Shown here: piece after piece, positions 20,374 to 29,000 of the stretch | Numbering within the stretch: position 1 is the stretch's first letter | Layout: every line of letters starts with the position of its first letter | From: Ewingella sp. CoE-038-23 | Lineage (GTDB): Bacteria > Pseudomonadota > Gammaproteobacteria > Enterobacterales > Enterobacteriaceae | DNA: 64,000 nt | Direction: 5' to 3' | NCBI RefSeq assembly: GCF_040419245.1 | Contig: NZ_JAZHOH010000001.1 | Coordinates: 1,302,001 to 1,366,000, forward strand | The notes under the pieces: model-generated | Database searches by the model: none | What the model was told of the DNA's origin: nothing | Seen by the model: only the letters and a program-made list of their open reading frames with translations | Program-made: the position numbers and the translations under genes

Positions 20374-21042
20374 TTAGTTGCGGCGTTCAAACGCCAGCGC
20401 GCGGCGCTCGATCAGGCGCATCATCAGCGTCAGCAGGCCGTTAACACACAGATAAACCAGACCCGCCGCGCCAAACACCATCACATCATAGGTTCGGCCA
20501 TACATTAATTGGCTGTGGCCCATCACGTCCATCAAGGTAATGGTGTACGCCAGCGACGTACTTTTAAACACCAACACCACTTCGTTCGAATAGGACGACA
20601 GGGCGCGTTTAAAAGCAAACGGCAGCAGAATGCGCAGCGACTGTTTCTTCGACATGCCCAGTGCTTCGCAAGATTGCCACTGACCCGACGGAATAGCGCG
20701 CATGGCACCGGCAAACAGCTGGGTAGTGTAAGCCGCGCTGTTCAGCGCCAGCGCAAACATCGCACAAAGCCAAGGCTGTGACAGCAAGTCCCACAACCAA
20801 GGGATTTCGCGAATCGAGGGGAACTGGCCCGGCCCGTAATAGATAAGGAAGATCTGCACCAGCAGCGGCGTGCCGGTGAACAGCGTGATGTAACCTTTCA
20901 CTATTTGGCTGAGTACCGGCACTTTGAGTGTCAGCACCACGGTAAAAATCAGCGCCAGCAGCAGCGCGACGATCAGCGCCGCAATGGTCAGCGTCAGGCT
21001 GGTGTGCAGCCCTTTGACAACTTCGGGTAAGTAATCCCACAT
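20374..21042 (-). CDS. artM: Arginine ABC transporter permease ArtM
   Basis: ArtM is one of two inner-membrane permeases of the arginine importer ArtPIQM. The 222-residue protein matches E. coli ArtM in length, with about five membrane spans. The amino-acid-permease loop is visible in the ALNSAAYTTQLFAGAMRAIP region. Its start codon overlaps the artQ stop, a sign of translational coupling. It is the last gene of the operon and is followed by a terminator. Confidence 0.95.
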   Translation of the reverse strand: MWDYLPEVVKGLHTSLTLTIAALIVALLLALIFTVVLTLKVPVLSQIVKGYITLFTGTPLLVQIFLIYYGPGQFPSIREIPWLWDLLSQPWLCAMFALALNSAAYTTQLFAGAMRAIPSGQWQSCEALGMSKKQSLRILLPFAFKRALSSYSNEVVLVFKSTSLAYTITLMDVMGHSQLMYGRTYDVMVFGAAGLVYLCVNGLLTLMMRLIERRALAFERRN

Positions 21043-21758
21043 CAGGAAGCACTCCGTTCAAAGCGGGTGGTACGGAGTTCGATGCGTTTGATGACAAACT
21101 GGCTGAACAGGGTAACTAACAGATAAATCGCGGCGGCAATCATGTACCAAGTGAAAGGTTCTTGAGTGCGGGTCGCGATGCTCTTGGTTTGCAGCATCAG
21201 GTCGTTGACGCTAATCAGCGACACCAGCGCGGTATCTTTCAACAGCACCAGCCACTGGTTGCTCAAGCCCGGTAGGGCGTGACGCCACATTTGCGGCATG
21301 ATTAAGCGGAAGAAAATTGCTGTTTTCTTCATGCCCAGCACTTGTCCTGATTCCCACTGGCCTTGCGGCACGGCTTTCAGCGCGCCGCGCAGGGTCTGCG
21401 AAGCATAGGCCGAATAGAGCAGGGAGAGGGCAATTACGCCACAAACAAAGGGGCTGACTTCAAAGTTATCAATAGGCAGCTTCACCGGGATTTGGAACAG
21501 GCCCAAGTTGATGTTGAAGCCGTCGGCCAGCACCACTAATAGCTGCGAAGAGCCGAAATAGATAAACAGCACCACCAGAATTTCCGGCAGGCCGCGCAGA
21601 ATCGTCACCCACGCCGTACCCAGCCAGCTGACGGGTTTCCACGGTGCAGATTCCCACACCGCAAAAATCATCGCCAAAAACAGGCCGAGGACCAGCGCAC
21701 AAACGGCAAGGCCGACGGTCATCCCGGCGGCGCTTGCGAGAGGTAGAAGTTCAGTCAT
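21042..21758 (-). CDS. artQ: Arginine ABC transporter permease ArtQ
   Basis: ArtQ pairs with ArtM to form the membrane channel for arginine. The 238-residue protein begins [16 protein letters not shown], like E. coli ArtQ, and carries the permease loop [20 protein letters not shown] chose the ATG at 21758; a TTG three codons earlier would also be open but is not conserved. It starts 12 bases after the artI stop. Confidence 0.95.
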   Translation of the reverse strand: MTELLPLASAAGMTVGLAVCALVLGLFLAMIFAVWESAPWKPVSWLGTAWVTILRGLPEILVVLFIYFGSSQLLVVLADGFNINLGLFQIPVKLPIDNFEVSPFVCGVIALSLLYSAYASQTLRGALKAVPQGQWESGQVLGMKKTAIFFRLIMPQMWRHALPGLSNQWLVLLKDTALVSLISVNDLMLQTKSIATRTQEPFTWYMIAAAIYLLVTLFSQFVIKRIELRTTRFERSAS

Positions 21759-21770
21759 TGATGGCAAAAC

Positions 21771-22502
21771 TTACTGTTGGAACCATTTTGAATACAGAGT
21801 CTGGTAAGTGCCGTCAGCCTTCACTTTTGCCAGTCCGTCATTCAGTTTTTTCAGCAACTCGGTGTTGTTCTGGCGAACAGCAATGCCCAGACCCACGCCG
21901 AAGTAGTCTTTATCGGTGATTTTGTCGCCGACGGATGAGAGGTTAGGATTCTGTTTCAGCCACTCGTTCACCACGGCGGTGTCACCGAATACGGCGTCAA
22001 GACGGCCATTTTTCAGATCCAGCACGGCGTTCTGATAGCTGTCGTAAGGCACGGCGGTGATCTCAGGGTGTTTTTCCATCAGGTATTTCTGGTGGGTACT
22101 GCCGTTTTGCATCCCAACGCGTTTGCCTTTCAGCGCGGCGAGGTCAGCGAACTTACCTTTCTCAGCGATGAACAGCGCGGAGTTTTCATAGTAAGGCGTG
22201 GAGAAGGCAACCTGCTTTTCGCGGTCAGGCGTGATGTCCATGCCGGAGATTACCGCGTCAAAACGGCGGAACTTCAGGCTTGGGATCAGGCTGTCGAACG
22301 CCTGATTGGTGAAGGTACAGTTAGCCTGAATCTCTTTACAGACGGCATTCGCCAGGTCAACGTCAAAGCCCTGAATCTTGTTGCCGGAGTCCACAAATTC
22401 AAACGGAGGATAAGAGGCTTCCATCGCGAAACGAATGTTTTCAGCTGCGCTGGCAGACAGAGTGACGCTCGCCAAAACAGCAGCAATTAATAATTTTTTC
22501 AT
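21771..22502 (-). CDS. artI: Arginine-binding periplasmic protein ArtI
   Basis: This is the substrate-binding component of the arginine importer. The 243-residue precursor has a signal peptide of about 19 residues (MKKLLIAAVLASVTLSASA) and matches E. coli ArtI in length and pattern (RFAMEASYPPFEF, FDSLIPSLKFRR, VFGDTAVVNEWL). The sequence also resembles ArtJ; operon position between artP and artQ favours artI. The ATG at 22502 follows a good GGAG; a longer frame beginning at 22526 is not plausible because it precedes the signal peptide. No separate artJ gene is present after artM as in E. coli. Confidence 0.93.
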   Translation of the reverse strand: MKKLLIAAVLASVTLSASAAENIRFAMEASYPPFEFVDSGNKIQGFDVDLANAVCKEIQANCTFTNQAFDSLIPSLKFRRFDAVISGMDITPDREKQVAFSTPYYENSALFIAEKGKFADLAALKGKRVGMQNGSTHQKYLMEKHPEITAVPYDSYQNAVLDLKNGRLDAVFGDTAVVNEWLKQNPNLSSVGDKITDKDYFGVGLGIAVRQNNTELLKKLNDGLAKVKADGTYQTLYSKWFQQ

Positions 22503-22522
22503 CGCAAACTCCGTAGTAAACA

Positions 22523-23251
22523 TCAATGAGACAGATAGCTGGCAAACTCTTTGGTTTGCGACTGGGTAAAGCAGGTGGCATCGCCTTGTTCAACGACGCG
22601 ACCGTTTTCCATGTAAACCACGCGGCTGGCGGTTTTACGCGCAACTTCCACTTCGTGGGTCACGATAACCTGAGTAATACCGGTACCGGCCAGTTCGCGA
22701 ATAATGCTGACGATTTGCGCGGTGATTTCTGGATCCAGCGCGGCGGTCGGCTCATCAAACAGCAGCACCTGCGGCTCCATCATCAGGGCGCGGGCAATGG
22801 CAACGCGCTGCTGTTGGCCACCGGAAAGATGCAGTGGGAAGCGCGACGCGTAGTCAGTCAGGCGCAGGCGGGTCAGCAGCTTTTCTGCCCGCTTCATGGC
22901 GACATCTTTGCTTAAACCCAATACGCGGATTGGCGCTTCAAGCAGGTTGTCGAGCACCGTGCGGTGCGGCCATAAGTTATATTGTTGGAAAACCATCCCG
23001 ACGTTTTGGCGCAGTTCACGCACCGCCTTTTCGTCAGGTTTTTTGGTGAAATCGAAGGTGTTCCCGGCTATCTGCAACGTGCCTGAACGCGGCATTTCTA
23101 GCAGGTTTAACACGCGCAGAAGAGAACTTTTCCCGGCACCGCTTGGCCCGAGCAACACGAGGGTTTCTCCGGCTGGGCAGTCGAGCTGAATGTCGAACAA
23201 CGCCTGATGTGCGCCGTAGAAGCAGTTGATGTTATTTAGTTGAATACTCAT
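22523..23251 (-). CDS. artP: Arginine ABC transporter ATPase ArtP
   Basis: ArtP is the cytoplasmic ATPase of the arginine importer. The 242-residue protein equals E. coli ArtP in length. Walker A is GPSGAGKS (35-42), the signature is LSGGQQQR, and Walker B with the catalytic Glu is VLLFDEP. I chose [15 protein letters not shown] as the start; an open frame of 17 more codons upstream is not conserved. It is the first gene of artPIQM, and a possible ArgR box precedes it. Confidence 0.95.
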   Translation of the reverse strand: MSIQLNNINCFYGAHQALFDIQLDCPAGETLVLLGPSGAGKSSLLRVLNLLEMPRSGTLQIAGNTFDFTKKPDEKAVRELRQNVGMVFQQYNLWPHRTVLDNLLEAPIRVLGLSKDVAMKRAEKLLTRLRLTDYASRFPLHLSGGQQQRVAIARALMMEPQVLLFDEPTAALDPEITAQIVSIIRELAGTGITQVIVTHEVEVARKTASRVVYMENGRVVEQGDATCFTQSQTKEFASYLSH

Positions 23252-23295
23252 GCGCAAATAGTGAATAGCCATTGATGCCGCGGATGTTAACTTCT

Positions 23296-23313
23296 GTAGC
23301 ATAGTTATGCAAC
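23296..23313 (-). promoter_or_regulatory. Possible ArgR box upstream of artP
   Basis: GTTGCATAACTATGCTAC (minus strand) is an imperfect palindrome resembling the 18-bp ARG box and overlaps a possible -10 (TATGCT). It lies 45-62 bases before artP. The match is partial. Confidence 0.4.
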
Positions 23314-23377
23314 GATCGCGGCTTAAAATTTATGAGTGAGGTGCTTTAGTAGTAAACCATAGCACATCATATTGTCT

Positions 23378-23498
23378 CCCCTTCATCCTTCAAGCCGTTT
23401 CTGCGTTGGCTGCCTTCACTCACCCCGGTCACTTACTGGAGTAAGCTCCCGGGGATTCGCTCAGTTGCCGCCTTGATCCAACTCGAATGATTTAGGGG
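23378..23498. repeat. Probable dispersed palindromic element, about 121 bp
   Basis: The element lies between ybjP and artP. It begins CCCCTTCATCC and ends GAATGATTTAGGGG, giving imperfect inverted ends. Inside, CCCCGGTCACTTAC and GTAAGCTCCCGGGG are related arms around a short spacer. I recall near-identical sequence as a multicopy intergenic element in Serratia/Rahnella-like genomes; copy number cannot be judged here. Confidence 0.6.
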
Positions 23499-23513
23499 AG
23501 CTACTCATCGCGA

Positions 23514-24089
23514 TTATTGATTTTCCAGAACCTGACGCAGGGTACCGCTGGAGGCGAAGTCGAGGTCGGCCATGTAGCGCACGTCGTCGACAGTCCAGCA
23601 TTGGCCTTCGCGCACCATCAACACTTCATCTTTCCAGGTTGAATTCGCGCCGTTGTCTTTGGCGTGGGTCATGGTCACGCGCAGCGGGATGTTGCGGGCG
23701 TCGGTATTCGGAATAGTGGAGGCATCATCAACCCAGGCCGAAGTCGGGCCGTCGAACAGGCTGGAGAACACGTCGCCGTCGCTAGCACCCTGTTTTTCAT
23801 TCGGCGTGGCGGCGATATCTACTTTACGTTCAGACTGTGCCTTGAGCAGCGCGTTATACAGGCCGGTGCTCAGGTAAGGGCGGTATTGCGCCAGCTGGCT
23901 GCTATTCGGCAGGCCAGAACCGCCATTTTTAATGCGTAAATCATAGAATTTCTGCGCGACGGTGTCCGGGCCTCCATCAACGCAGGGCGCAGTGCGGCTG
24001 CCAATATCCTTAAAAGCCGGTTCAACCGTAGTACATGCGCTGAGGGTCAGCACCAGGGGGATCGCGGCGGCAAGTGTTTTATATTTCAT
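23514..24089 (-). CDS. ybjP: YbjP-family lipoprotein
   Basis: This is a 191-residue lipoprotein of unknown function. A lipobox LSAC lies at residues 16-19, and the mature start TTVEPAFKD resembles E. coli YbjP (171 residues), as do GPDTVAQKFYD, STIPNTDARNIPLRV and VREGQCWTVDDVRY. The middle (about 60-110) is longer than in E. coli. The ATG at 24089 follows AAGGAA; an upstream extension of 41 codons is not conserved. It lies next to artP, as in E. coli. Confidence 0.88.
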   Translation of the reverse strand: MKYKTLAAAIPLVLTLSACTTVEPAFKDIGSRTAPCVDGGPDTVAQKFYDLRIKNGGSGLPNSSQLAQYRPYLSTGLYNALLKAQSERKVDIAATPNEKQGASDGDVFSSLFDGPTSAWVDDASTIPNTDARNIPLRVTMTHAKDNGANSTWKDEVLMVREGQCWTVDDVRYMADLDFASSGTLRQVLENQ

Positions 24090-24265
24090 CGTATTCCTTA
24101 CTGAAAGATTGAACGTTTTCACCATGACTTTCTTTAGCATACAGTATAAAACCGATTTGGATTGATGCACGGTGCGGTGCGAAATCAACCTTAGCTCATA
24201 AGCTATACTCAAGGCTTTGGCCGATGACTGGCTGGCAAACGGACGAAAACTAATAAGGAATACTT

Positions 24266-24307
24266 ATGCAACATTTCCTCACTGCTTCCTTTGAATTCTG
24301 CTTATGA
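24266..24307 (+). CDS. 13-codon leader ORF overlapping the amiD start
   Basis: An ATG at 24266 has AATAAGGAATACTT in front, a strong ribosome site, and encodes MQHFLTASFEFCL. Its TGA overlaps the amiD ATG (ATGA). The amiD start itself lacks a good ribosome site. This arrangement suggests translational coupling. It could also be a chance minigene. Confidence 0.45.
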   Translation: MQHFLTASFEFCL

Positions 24308-25149
24308 AGGCGTTATGGCGCAACGGCGGAGCGATGATTGCCGCCATAATGCTGCTGACGGGCTGCCAAACCTCGCCGTCTTCCGAGCAGAATTTACCCT
24401 ATCGGCTAGAAAGCCAGCGCCAGGCGCAGGGCGCTGACCAGCGCGTGCGTTTTCTGGTGATCCATTACACCGCCGAAGATTTCCACAACGCATTAAATAC
24501 GCTTACTGATGAGCACGTCAGCGCACATTATTTAATTCCGGCGCACCCGCCGGTGGAAAACGGCAAACCCGTGGCGTGGCAGCTGGTGCCAGAGTCGCAG
24601 CGCGCCTGGCACGCCGGGGCCAGCGGCTGGCGCGGGCGCACCAATCTCAATGACACCTCTATTGGCATTGAGCTGGAAAATAAAGGCTACAGCCGCCATC
24701 TGCTGGGCAAGCATTTTTACCCATTCCCGCCCGCGCAAATTGACCTGCTTGCCGATCTCAGCCAGCAAATTATCCAGCGCTACCAGATTGAGCCGCGCAA
24801 CGTGGTCGGCCATAGCGATATCGCGCCGCTGCGCAAAGACGATCCGGGGCCGCTGTTCCCATGGCGTGAACTGGCGAAGCGCGGCATAGGCGCGTGGCCC
24901 GACGCCCAGCGAGTCAGGGATAATCTGGCGGGGCGCGATCCGCATCAGACAGTGGATAAAGCCGACCTGCTAGCGAAGCTTCAGCAATACGGCTATCCGG
25001 TGACGCCAGACATGAACCAAGCCCAGCAGCGGCGGGTGATTGCCGCTTTCCAGATGCATTTTCGCCCGGCGGATTATCGCGGCGAGGCCGATGCTGAATC
25101 TGACGCCATTATCAGCGCGCTGTTACAACAGTATCCGGCAGGGAATTAA
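24304..25149 (+). CDS. amiD: N-acetylmuramoyl-L-alanine amidase AmiD (lipoprotein)
   Basis: AmiD is a zinc amidase of the Amidase_2 family, anchored in the outer membrane, that cleaves the MurNAc-L-alanine bond and handles anhydro-muropeptides. The 281-residue precursor has lipobox LTGC (Cys21). Zinc and catalytic residues by alignment are His54 (VIHYT), Glu123 (GIELEN), His170 (VGHSDIAP) and Asp180. A C-terminal peptidoglycan-binding-like segment (VTPDMNQAQQRRVIAAFQMHF) is present. The start overlaps a small leader ORF. It is convergent with ybjS. Confidence 0.93.
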   Translation: MKALWRNGGAMIAAIMLLTGCQTSPSSEQNLPYRLESQRQAQGADQRVRFLVIHYTAEDFHNALNTLTDEHVSAHYLIPAHPPVENGKPVAWQLVPESQRAWHAGASGWRGRTNLNDTSIGIELENKGYSRHLLGKHFYPFPPAQIDLLADLSQQIIQRYQIEPRNVVGHSDIAPLRKDDPGPLFPWRELAKRGIGAWPDAQRVRDNLAGRDPHQTVDKADLLAKLQQYGYPVTPDMNQAQQRRVIAAFQMHFRPADYRGEADAESDAIISALLQQYPAGN

Positions 25150-25160
25150 GAAGGGTGGGG

Positions 25161-26195
25161 TTAGTCGCGCTTATTACCGACGCCCTGCAAACCTTGCAGA
25201 CGGCCGTGGTCGCGCAGCCAGTTGGCGGTGCGGATAATGCCCTGATCGAGTGAGATCACCGGGCGATAGCCCAATTCATCCTGCGCGCGCTGCGTGTCGA
25301 GGGTGAGATCGAAATTGAGCTTGGCGACGCTGTAGTGGGTCAACACCGGCTCTTTGTGCGAGTTCTTGCTGATCTTCTCCATGCCGCGCGCCATCATGTC
25401 CAGCAGCGGATAGGGCACCGAGCGAATGCGGTAATTCATCTCCAGCGCGTCCATCAAATGCTCCACCATGGTTCGCAGCGGTCGCGGCTGCTGGTTGGTG
25501 ATGTTGAAGGCGCGGCCGGATTCGGTCTTTTGGGTCTGCGTCGCCAGCCACATGGCGTGCACGGCGTTTTCCACATAAGTCATGTCGACCAGCGCTTCAC
25601 CACCGCGCGGCAGCATCAGCGTCCCGCCGTATTTCAACATTTGCAGCAGGCGCGGCAGCAGCACATTGTCGTGCGGCCCAAACACCCCCTGCGGGCGTAA
25701 AATCGTGAAGTGAGTCTGTGGATTGGACAGCGCCAGCGTGGTGATCACCTGTTCGGCCGCTGCCTTGCTGCGAGCAAAGGAGTTAGCAAAACGGTTGGGG
25801 CGAAAATCTTCTTTTATATTGCGATGATGGTGGAAGTCGAAGTAGATCGCGGGCGAAGAGAGGTGGACGAAGTTTTCGACACCGTAGGCCGTGGCCCATT
25901 CGCCAAGGCGGCGCGTGGCGCGCACGTTGGCCAGTTCGAACTCCTGCTCGCTGCCCCATGGGGAAATCATCCCCGAGCAGTGCCACAGGGTGTCCACATC
26001 TGCCAGCAGTACTTTGGCCTGCGATGACACCAGGCTGGTGAGGTCCGCGTGGACGAACTCCGCGCCCATTTTTTGCAACAGCGAGCCCATTGCAGCGTTA
26101 CGCCCCGTCGCCCTGACGCTAATGCCTTTGTTACGCAGAAATTCTACGGCATTGCGGCCAAGACCGCTGCTGGCGCCTGTCACGAGTACTTTCAT
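25161..26195 (-). CDS. ybjS: YbjS-type NAD(P)-dependent epimerase/dehydratase
   Basis: This is a 344-residue extended short-chain dehydrogenase. The nucleotide motif TGASSGLG is at residues 6-13; the SSPAIYFD segment followed by RSKAAAEQ suggests a YxxxK-like variant site (SFARSK). E. coli YbjS (337 residues) lies at the same place, and its substrate is not established. It lies 157 bp downstream of ybjT and may be in one unit with it. Confidence 0.88.
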   Translation of the reverse strand: MKVLVTGASSGLGRNAVEFLRNKGISVRATGRNAAMGSLLQKMGAEFVHADLTSLVSSQAKVLLADVDTLWHCSGMISPWGSEQEFELANVRATRRLGEWATAYGVENFVHLSSPAIYFDFHHHRNIKEDFRPNRFANSFARSKAAAEQVITTLALSNPQTHFTILRPQGVFGPHDNVLLPRLLQMLKYGGTLMLPRGGEALVDMTYVENAVHAMWLATQTQKTESGRAFNITNQQPRPLRTMVEHLMDALEMNYRIRSVPYPLLDMMARGMEKISKNSHKEPVLTHYSVAKLNFDLTLDTQRAQDELGYRPVISLDQGIIRTANWLRDHGRLQGLQGVGNKRD

Positions 26196-26352
26196 AAATA
26201 GGTCAATTCCAACGCTTTTTTACGGGGCTGAGGTTCAATCCAATACCCATGAGCAATAAGGGTGCCATTCTTTCGTGAAATTGTGCTACTTGCAATCGGA
26301 AAGGCGGAAAGCGTGACGCCAGCCGGTGCGACTGCGCGGGAAATAATCCGCG

Positions 26353-27810
26353 TCACAGGCCGCAGCGATCTTTTTGCCGGGCGAGGCTGGCAATGCGCTT
26401 CGCCATGCCACGAAAAATAAACTGATGAGCGGGCATCATGCTGAACCAGTAGAGCAAACCGCTAAAGCCCGCCGGGTGCCACCATGCCCGGACGTCGATG
26501 CTGCGGCTGTCGCCGTGATCGGTAATGGTGAAGGTGAGCCGCCCCAGCCCCGGCGCTTTCATGCCAAACAGCAGCGACAGTTCGCGCTGGGGCTGCAGCC
26601 CAATCACTTTCCAGCCGTCAATCTTGTCACCCAGCCGCAGCTGCGGGCGATCCGGTCGGCCATACTTCACGCGCCCACCGAGCAAATCATCGATTCTGGC
26701 GCGCAGCCGCCACAGTTTGTTGGCGTAGAAATAACCCTCTTTGCCGCCTAATTGCTGAATGACCTGCCACAGCGCAGCTTTAGATGCCGTGGTTTCCAGC
26801 TTAAATCCGGCCTGCTTCGGGTAGTAGCCGTAACCCGGACGCCAGCGGGCGCGGGCGTCAGCGTCGTAATGCCAGTCTGAGGAGTTGAGCACCTGCTGCT
26901 CTTCCTGCGCCAGCGTAGCGCGAATCGACTCGTTTACCGTGATGAGTTTCTGCGGAATAAGCTGGCGCAGCGCCGCGCTGTCGGCGGGTAAATCATGTTT
27001 CAGCCCCTGGATCAGCGCCTTCGCCAGCGGCGTCGGCACCGAGGTAATAAGACTCAGGAAGTAGACTGAAATCAGCGACGTCGGCAGAGGTAATGGCAGC
27101 AGCCAGCGGCGTTTGCCACTGATGGCGATAAAGCGTTCAAACAGCGTCTGGTAACTCATATATTCCGGGCCGCCCGCGTCGAAATGGCGATGTGACTGCG
27201 GGGGAAGGGCAATCAGCCCGCTGAGATAATTCAGCAAGTTTTCCAGCGCCAGCGGGGATGATTTCGAGCGTACCCAGCGCGGCGGCGTGAGGATTGGCAG
27301 GTTGTAGACCATGTCGCGCATCACTTCGAAGGCGGCAGATCCTGCGCCGATCACAATGCCTGCGCGCAGTTCCGTCACCGGAATATCACCACGTCGCAGC
27401 AGGTCGCCGGTGAGTTTTCGCGCTTGCAGATGGGCGGAGTGGCTGGCTTGCGGCTGCATCGAGCCGAGATAGACAATATGTTTGATGGAGGACTCTTTCA
27501 GCGCCAGCAGGGTGTTTTGCGCCGCCTGTCGCTCTTTCTCCAGCAGGTCGTCATCCTCGCTCATGGAGTGAACCAGATAGACCAGCACGTCGGCACCTGC
27601 GAACGCTTCTTTCAAACTTTTGCTGTTATACACATCCGCGAAGCAGCAGCGCACATTGGGCCATTTCTGCTGCTGTAGCCACTCGACGCGCCTTGCTGCC
27701 GCAGTGACCTGATAGCCCTGCTGGCTGAGATGTGAAGTCAGATGCTGGCCGATGTAACCGCTGGCCCCAAGCACCACGACCCTTGTGGTTGGTATTGACA
27801 CTGGCATCAT
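26353..27810 (-). CDS. ybjT: YbjT-type SDR/DUF2867 protein
   Basis: This is a 485-residue two-part protein. The N-terminal half is an NAD(P)-binding SDR-like domain (LGASGYIGQHL at about 14-24, then ELRAGIVIGAGSAAFEVMRD). The C-terminal part is DUF2867 (GYFYANKLWRLRARIDDLLGG, LLFGMKAPGLGRLTF) with a hydrophobic end (GLLYWFSMMPAHQFIFRGMA). It matches E. coli YbjT (about 476 residues). Its function is unknown. Two adjacent Met codons make the exact start ambiguous by one residue. Confidence 0.88.
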   Translation of the reverse strand: MMPVSIPTTRVVVLGASGYIGQHLTSHLSQQGYQVTAAARRVEWLQQQKWPNVRCCFADVYNSKSLKEAFAGADVLVYLVHSMSEDDDLLEKERQAAQNTLLALKESSIKHIVYLGSMQPQASHSAHLQARKLTGDLLRRGDIPVTELRAGIVIGAGSAAFEVMRDMVYNLPILTPPRWVRSKSSPLALENLLNYLSGLIALPPQSHRHFDAGGPEYMSYQTLFERFIAISGKRRWLLPLPLPTSLISVYFLSLITSVPTPLAKALIQGLKHDLPADSAALRQLIPQKLITVNESIRATLAQEEQQVLNSSDWHYDADARARWRPGYGYYPKQAGFKLETTASKAALWQVIQQLGGKEGYFYANKLWRLRARIDDLLGGRVKYGRPDRPQLRLGDKIDGWKVIGLQPQRELSLLFGMKAPGLGRLTFTITDHGDSRSIDVRAWWHPAGFSGLLYWFSMMPAHQFIFRGMAKRIASLARQKDRCGL

Positions 27811-27842
27811 CCATTTCGCTCATTGAGGAAAAAATCGATGAT

Positions 27843-27867
27843 AAAAAAGCGGCGCTTAAGCCGCTTT
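27843..27867 (-). terminator. ltaE intrinsic terminator
   Basis: AAAGCGGC-TTAAGC-GCCGCTTT continues into a T-run on the minus strand, 19 bases after the ltaE stop codon. Confidence 0.85.
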
Positions 27868-27885
27868 GTTTATTCATCGCAAAGC

Positions 27886-28902
27886 TTACTTGGCGTGATG
27901 TTGCAGGAAGTCTTGCCACAGAGACACGACTTTTTGCAGATCAGCCCGACTAATGTCGATATGTGTGATCAGACGAGTCAGCGGACCGGCGCTGAGGATC
28001 ACCCCACGCTCGCGCATCCACGGGCCAAGTTTGGCGGCCAACTCGGCAGATTGCTTGATGTACAGAATGTTGGTCTGCGCGCCCGGCGCGGCGATTTCCA
28101 CGCCAATTGCCCGCAACTGCTGCTCAAGCCAGACCGCGTTGTCGTGGTCTTCTTTTAGGCGTTCAACGTTGTTTTCTAACGCATAAATCCCCGCTGCTGC
28201 CAGAATGCCCGCCTGACGCCAGCCACCGCCGGTCATCTTGCGCCAGCGATTGGCGCGGGTAATGTACTCGCGGCTGCCGCACAGCACCGAGCCAACCGGC
28301 GTCCCCAGACCTTTCGACAGGCAGATGGTCAGGGTGTCGCAATATTGGGTTATCTCGATCAACGGCACGTTCAGCGCGACGCTGGCATTCATGATGCGTG
28401 CGCCGTCAATGTGCAGCGCCAGCCCTTTTTCGCGGGTAAATTCAAAGGCTTTTTGCAGGTAATCCAGTGGCAGTACCTTGCCGCTGTGGGTATTTTCCAG
28501 ACTCAACAGACGAGTCCGCGCGAAGTGAATGTCGTCCGGCTTGATGGCGGCAGCCACTTTGTCGAGAGGAATGGAGCCATCGGCGTCCATCTCCAGCGGC
28601 TGGGGCTGGATACTGCCGAGCACGGCGGCACCACCGGCTTCATACATATAGTTGTGGGCTTTTTGGCCGACAATGTACTCGTCGCCACGCTGACAGTGGG
28701 TCAGCAGAGCCACCAAATTGGCCTGAGTGCCGGTCGGCATAAACAGCGCGGCTTCTTTGCCGGTAAGCCTGGCGGCCAATTCTTGCAATGCATTAACCGT
28801 CGGGTCATCCCCGTACACATCGTCGCCCACTTCTGCATGAGCCATAGCCTGACGCATTGCTTCGCTCGGGCGAGTCACTGTATCACTGCGTAAATCGATC
28901 AA
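27886..28902 (-). CDS. ltaE: Low-specificity L-threonine aldolase
   Basis: LtaE is a pyridoxal-phosphate enzyme cleaving L-threonine and L-allo-threonine to glycine and acetaldehyde. The 338-residue protein has the PLP lysine at 197 (SKGLGTPVG), Asp166 in HIDGAR and the N-terminal [12 protein letters not shown]. The length agrees with E. coli (333). It lies directly downstream of poxB, as in E. coli, 98 bp away. Confidence 0.95.
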   Translation of the reverse strand: MIDLRSDTVTRPSEAMRQAMAHAEVGDDVYGDDPTVNALQELAARLTGKEAALFMPTGTQANLVALLTHCQRGDEYIVGQKAHNYMYEAGGAAVLGSIQPQPLEMDADGSIPLDKVAAAIKPDDIHFARTRLLSLENTHSGKVLPLDYLQKAFEFTREKGLALHIDGARIMNASVALNVPLIEITQYCDTLTICLSKGLGTPVGSVLCGSREYITRANRWRKMTGGGWRQAGILAAAGIYALENNVERLKEDHDNAVWLEQQLRAIGVEIAAPGAQTNILYIKQSAELAAKLGPWMRERGVILSAGPLTRLITHIDISRADLQKVVSLWQDFLQHHAK

Positions 28903-28940
28903 CGTCGGAGTCCTTTTGAAAAGTGGAGAAGGGGCGGAAG

Positions 28941-28972
28941 CTGCGCGGGCCGTTTTGCAACAACCCGCGCAG
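28941..28972 (-). terminator. Hairpin between poxB and ltaE
   Basis: CTGCGCGGG and CCCGCGCAG are perfect 9-bp complements 28 bases after the poxB stop codon. There is no T-run, so it may be a partial terminator or a processing or stability element. Confidence 0.45.
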
Positions 28973-29000
28973 TACTCACAGCACTATATCCCCGACGGGG

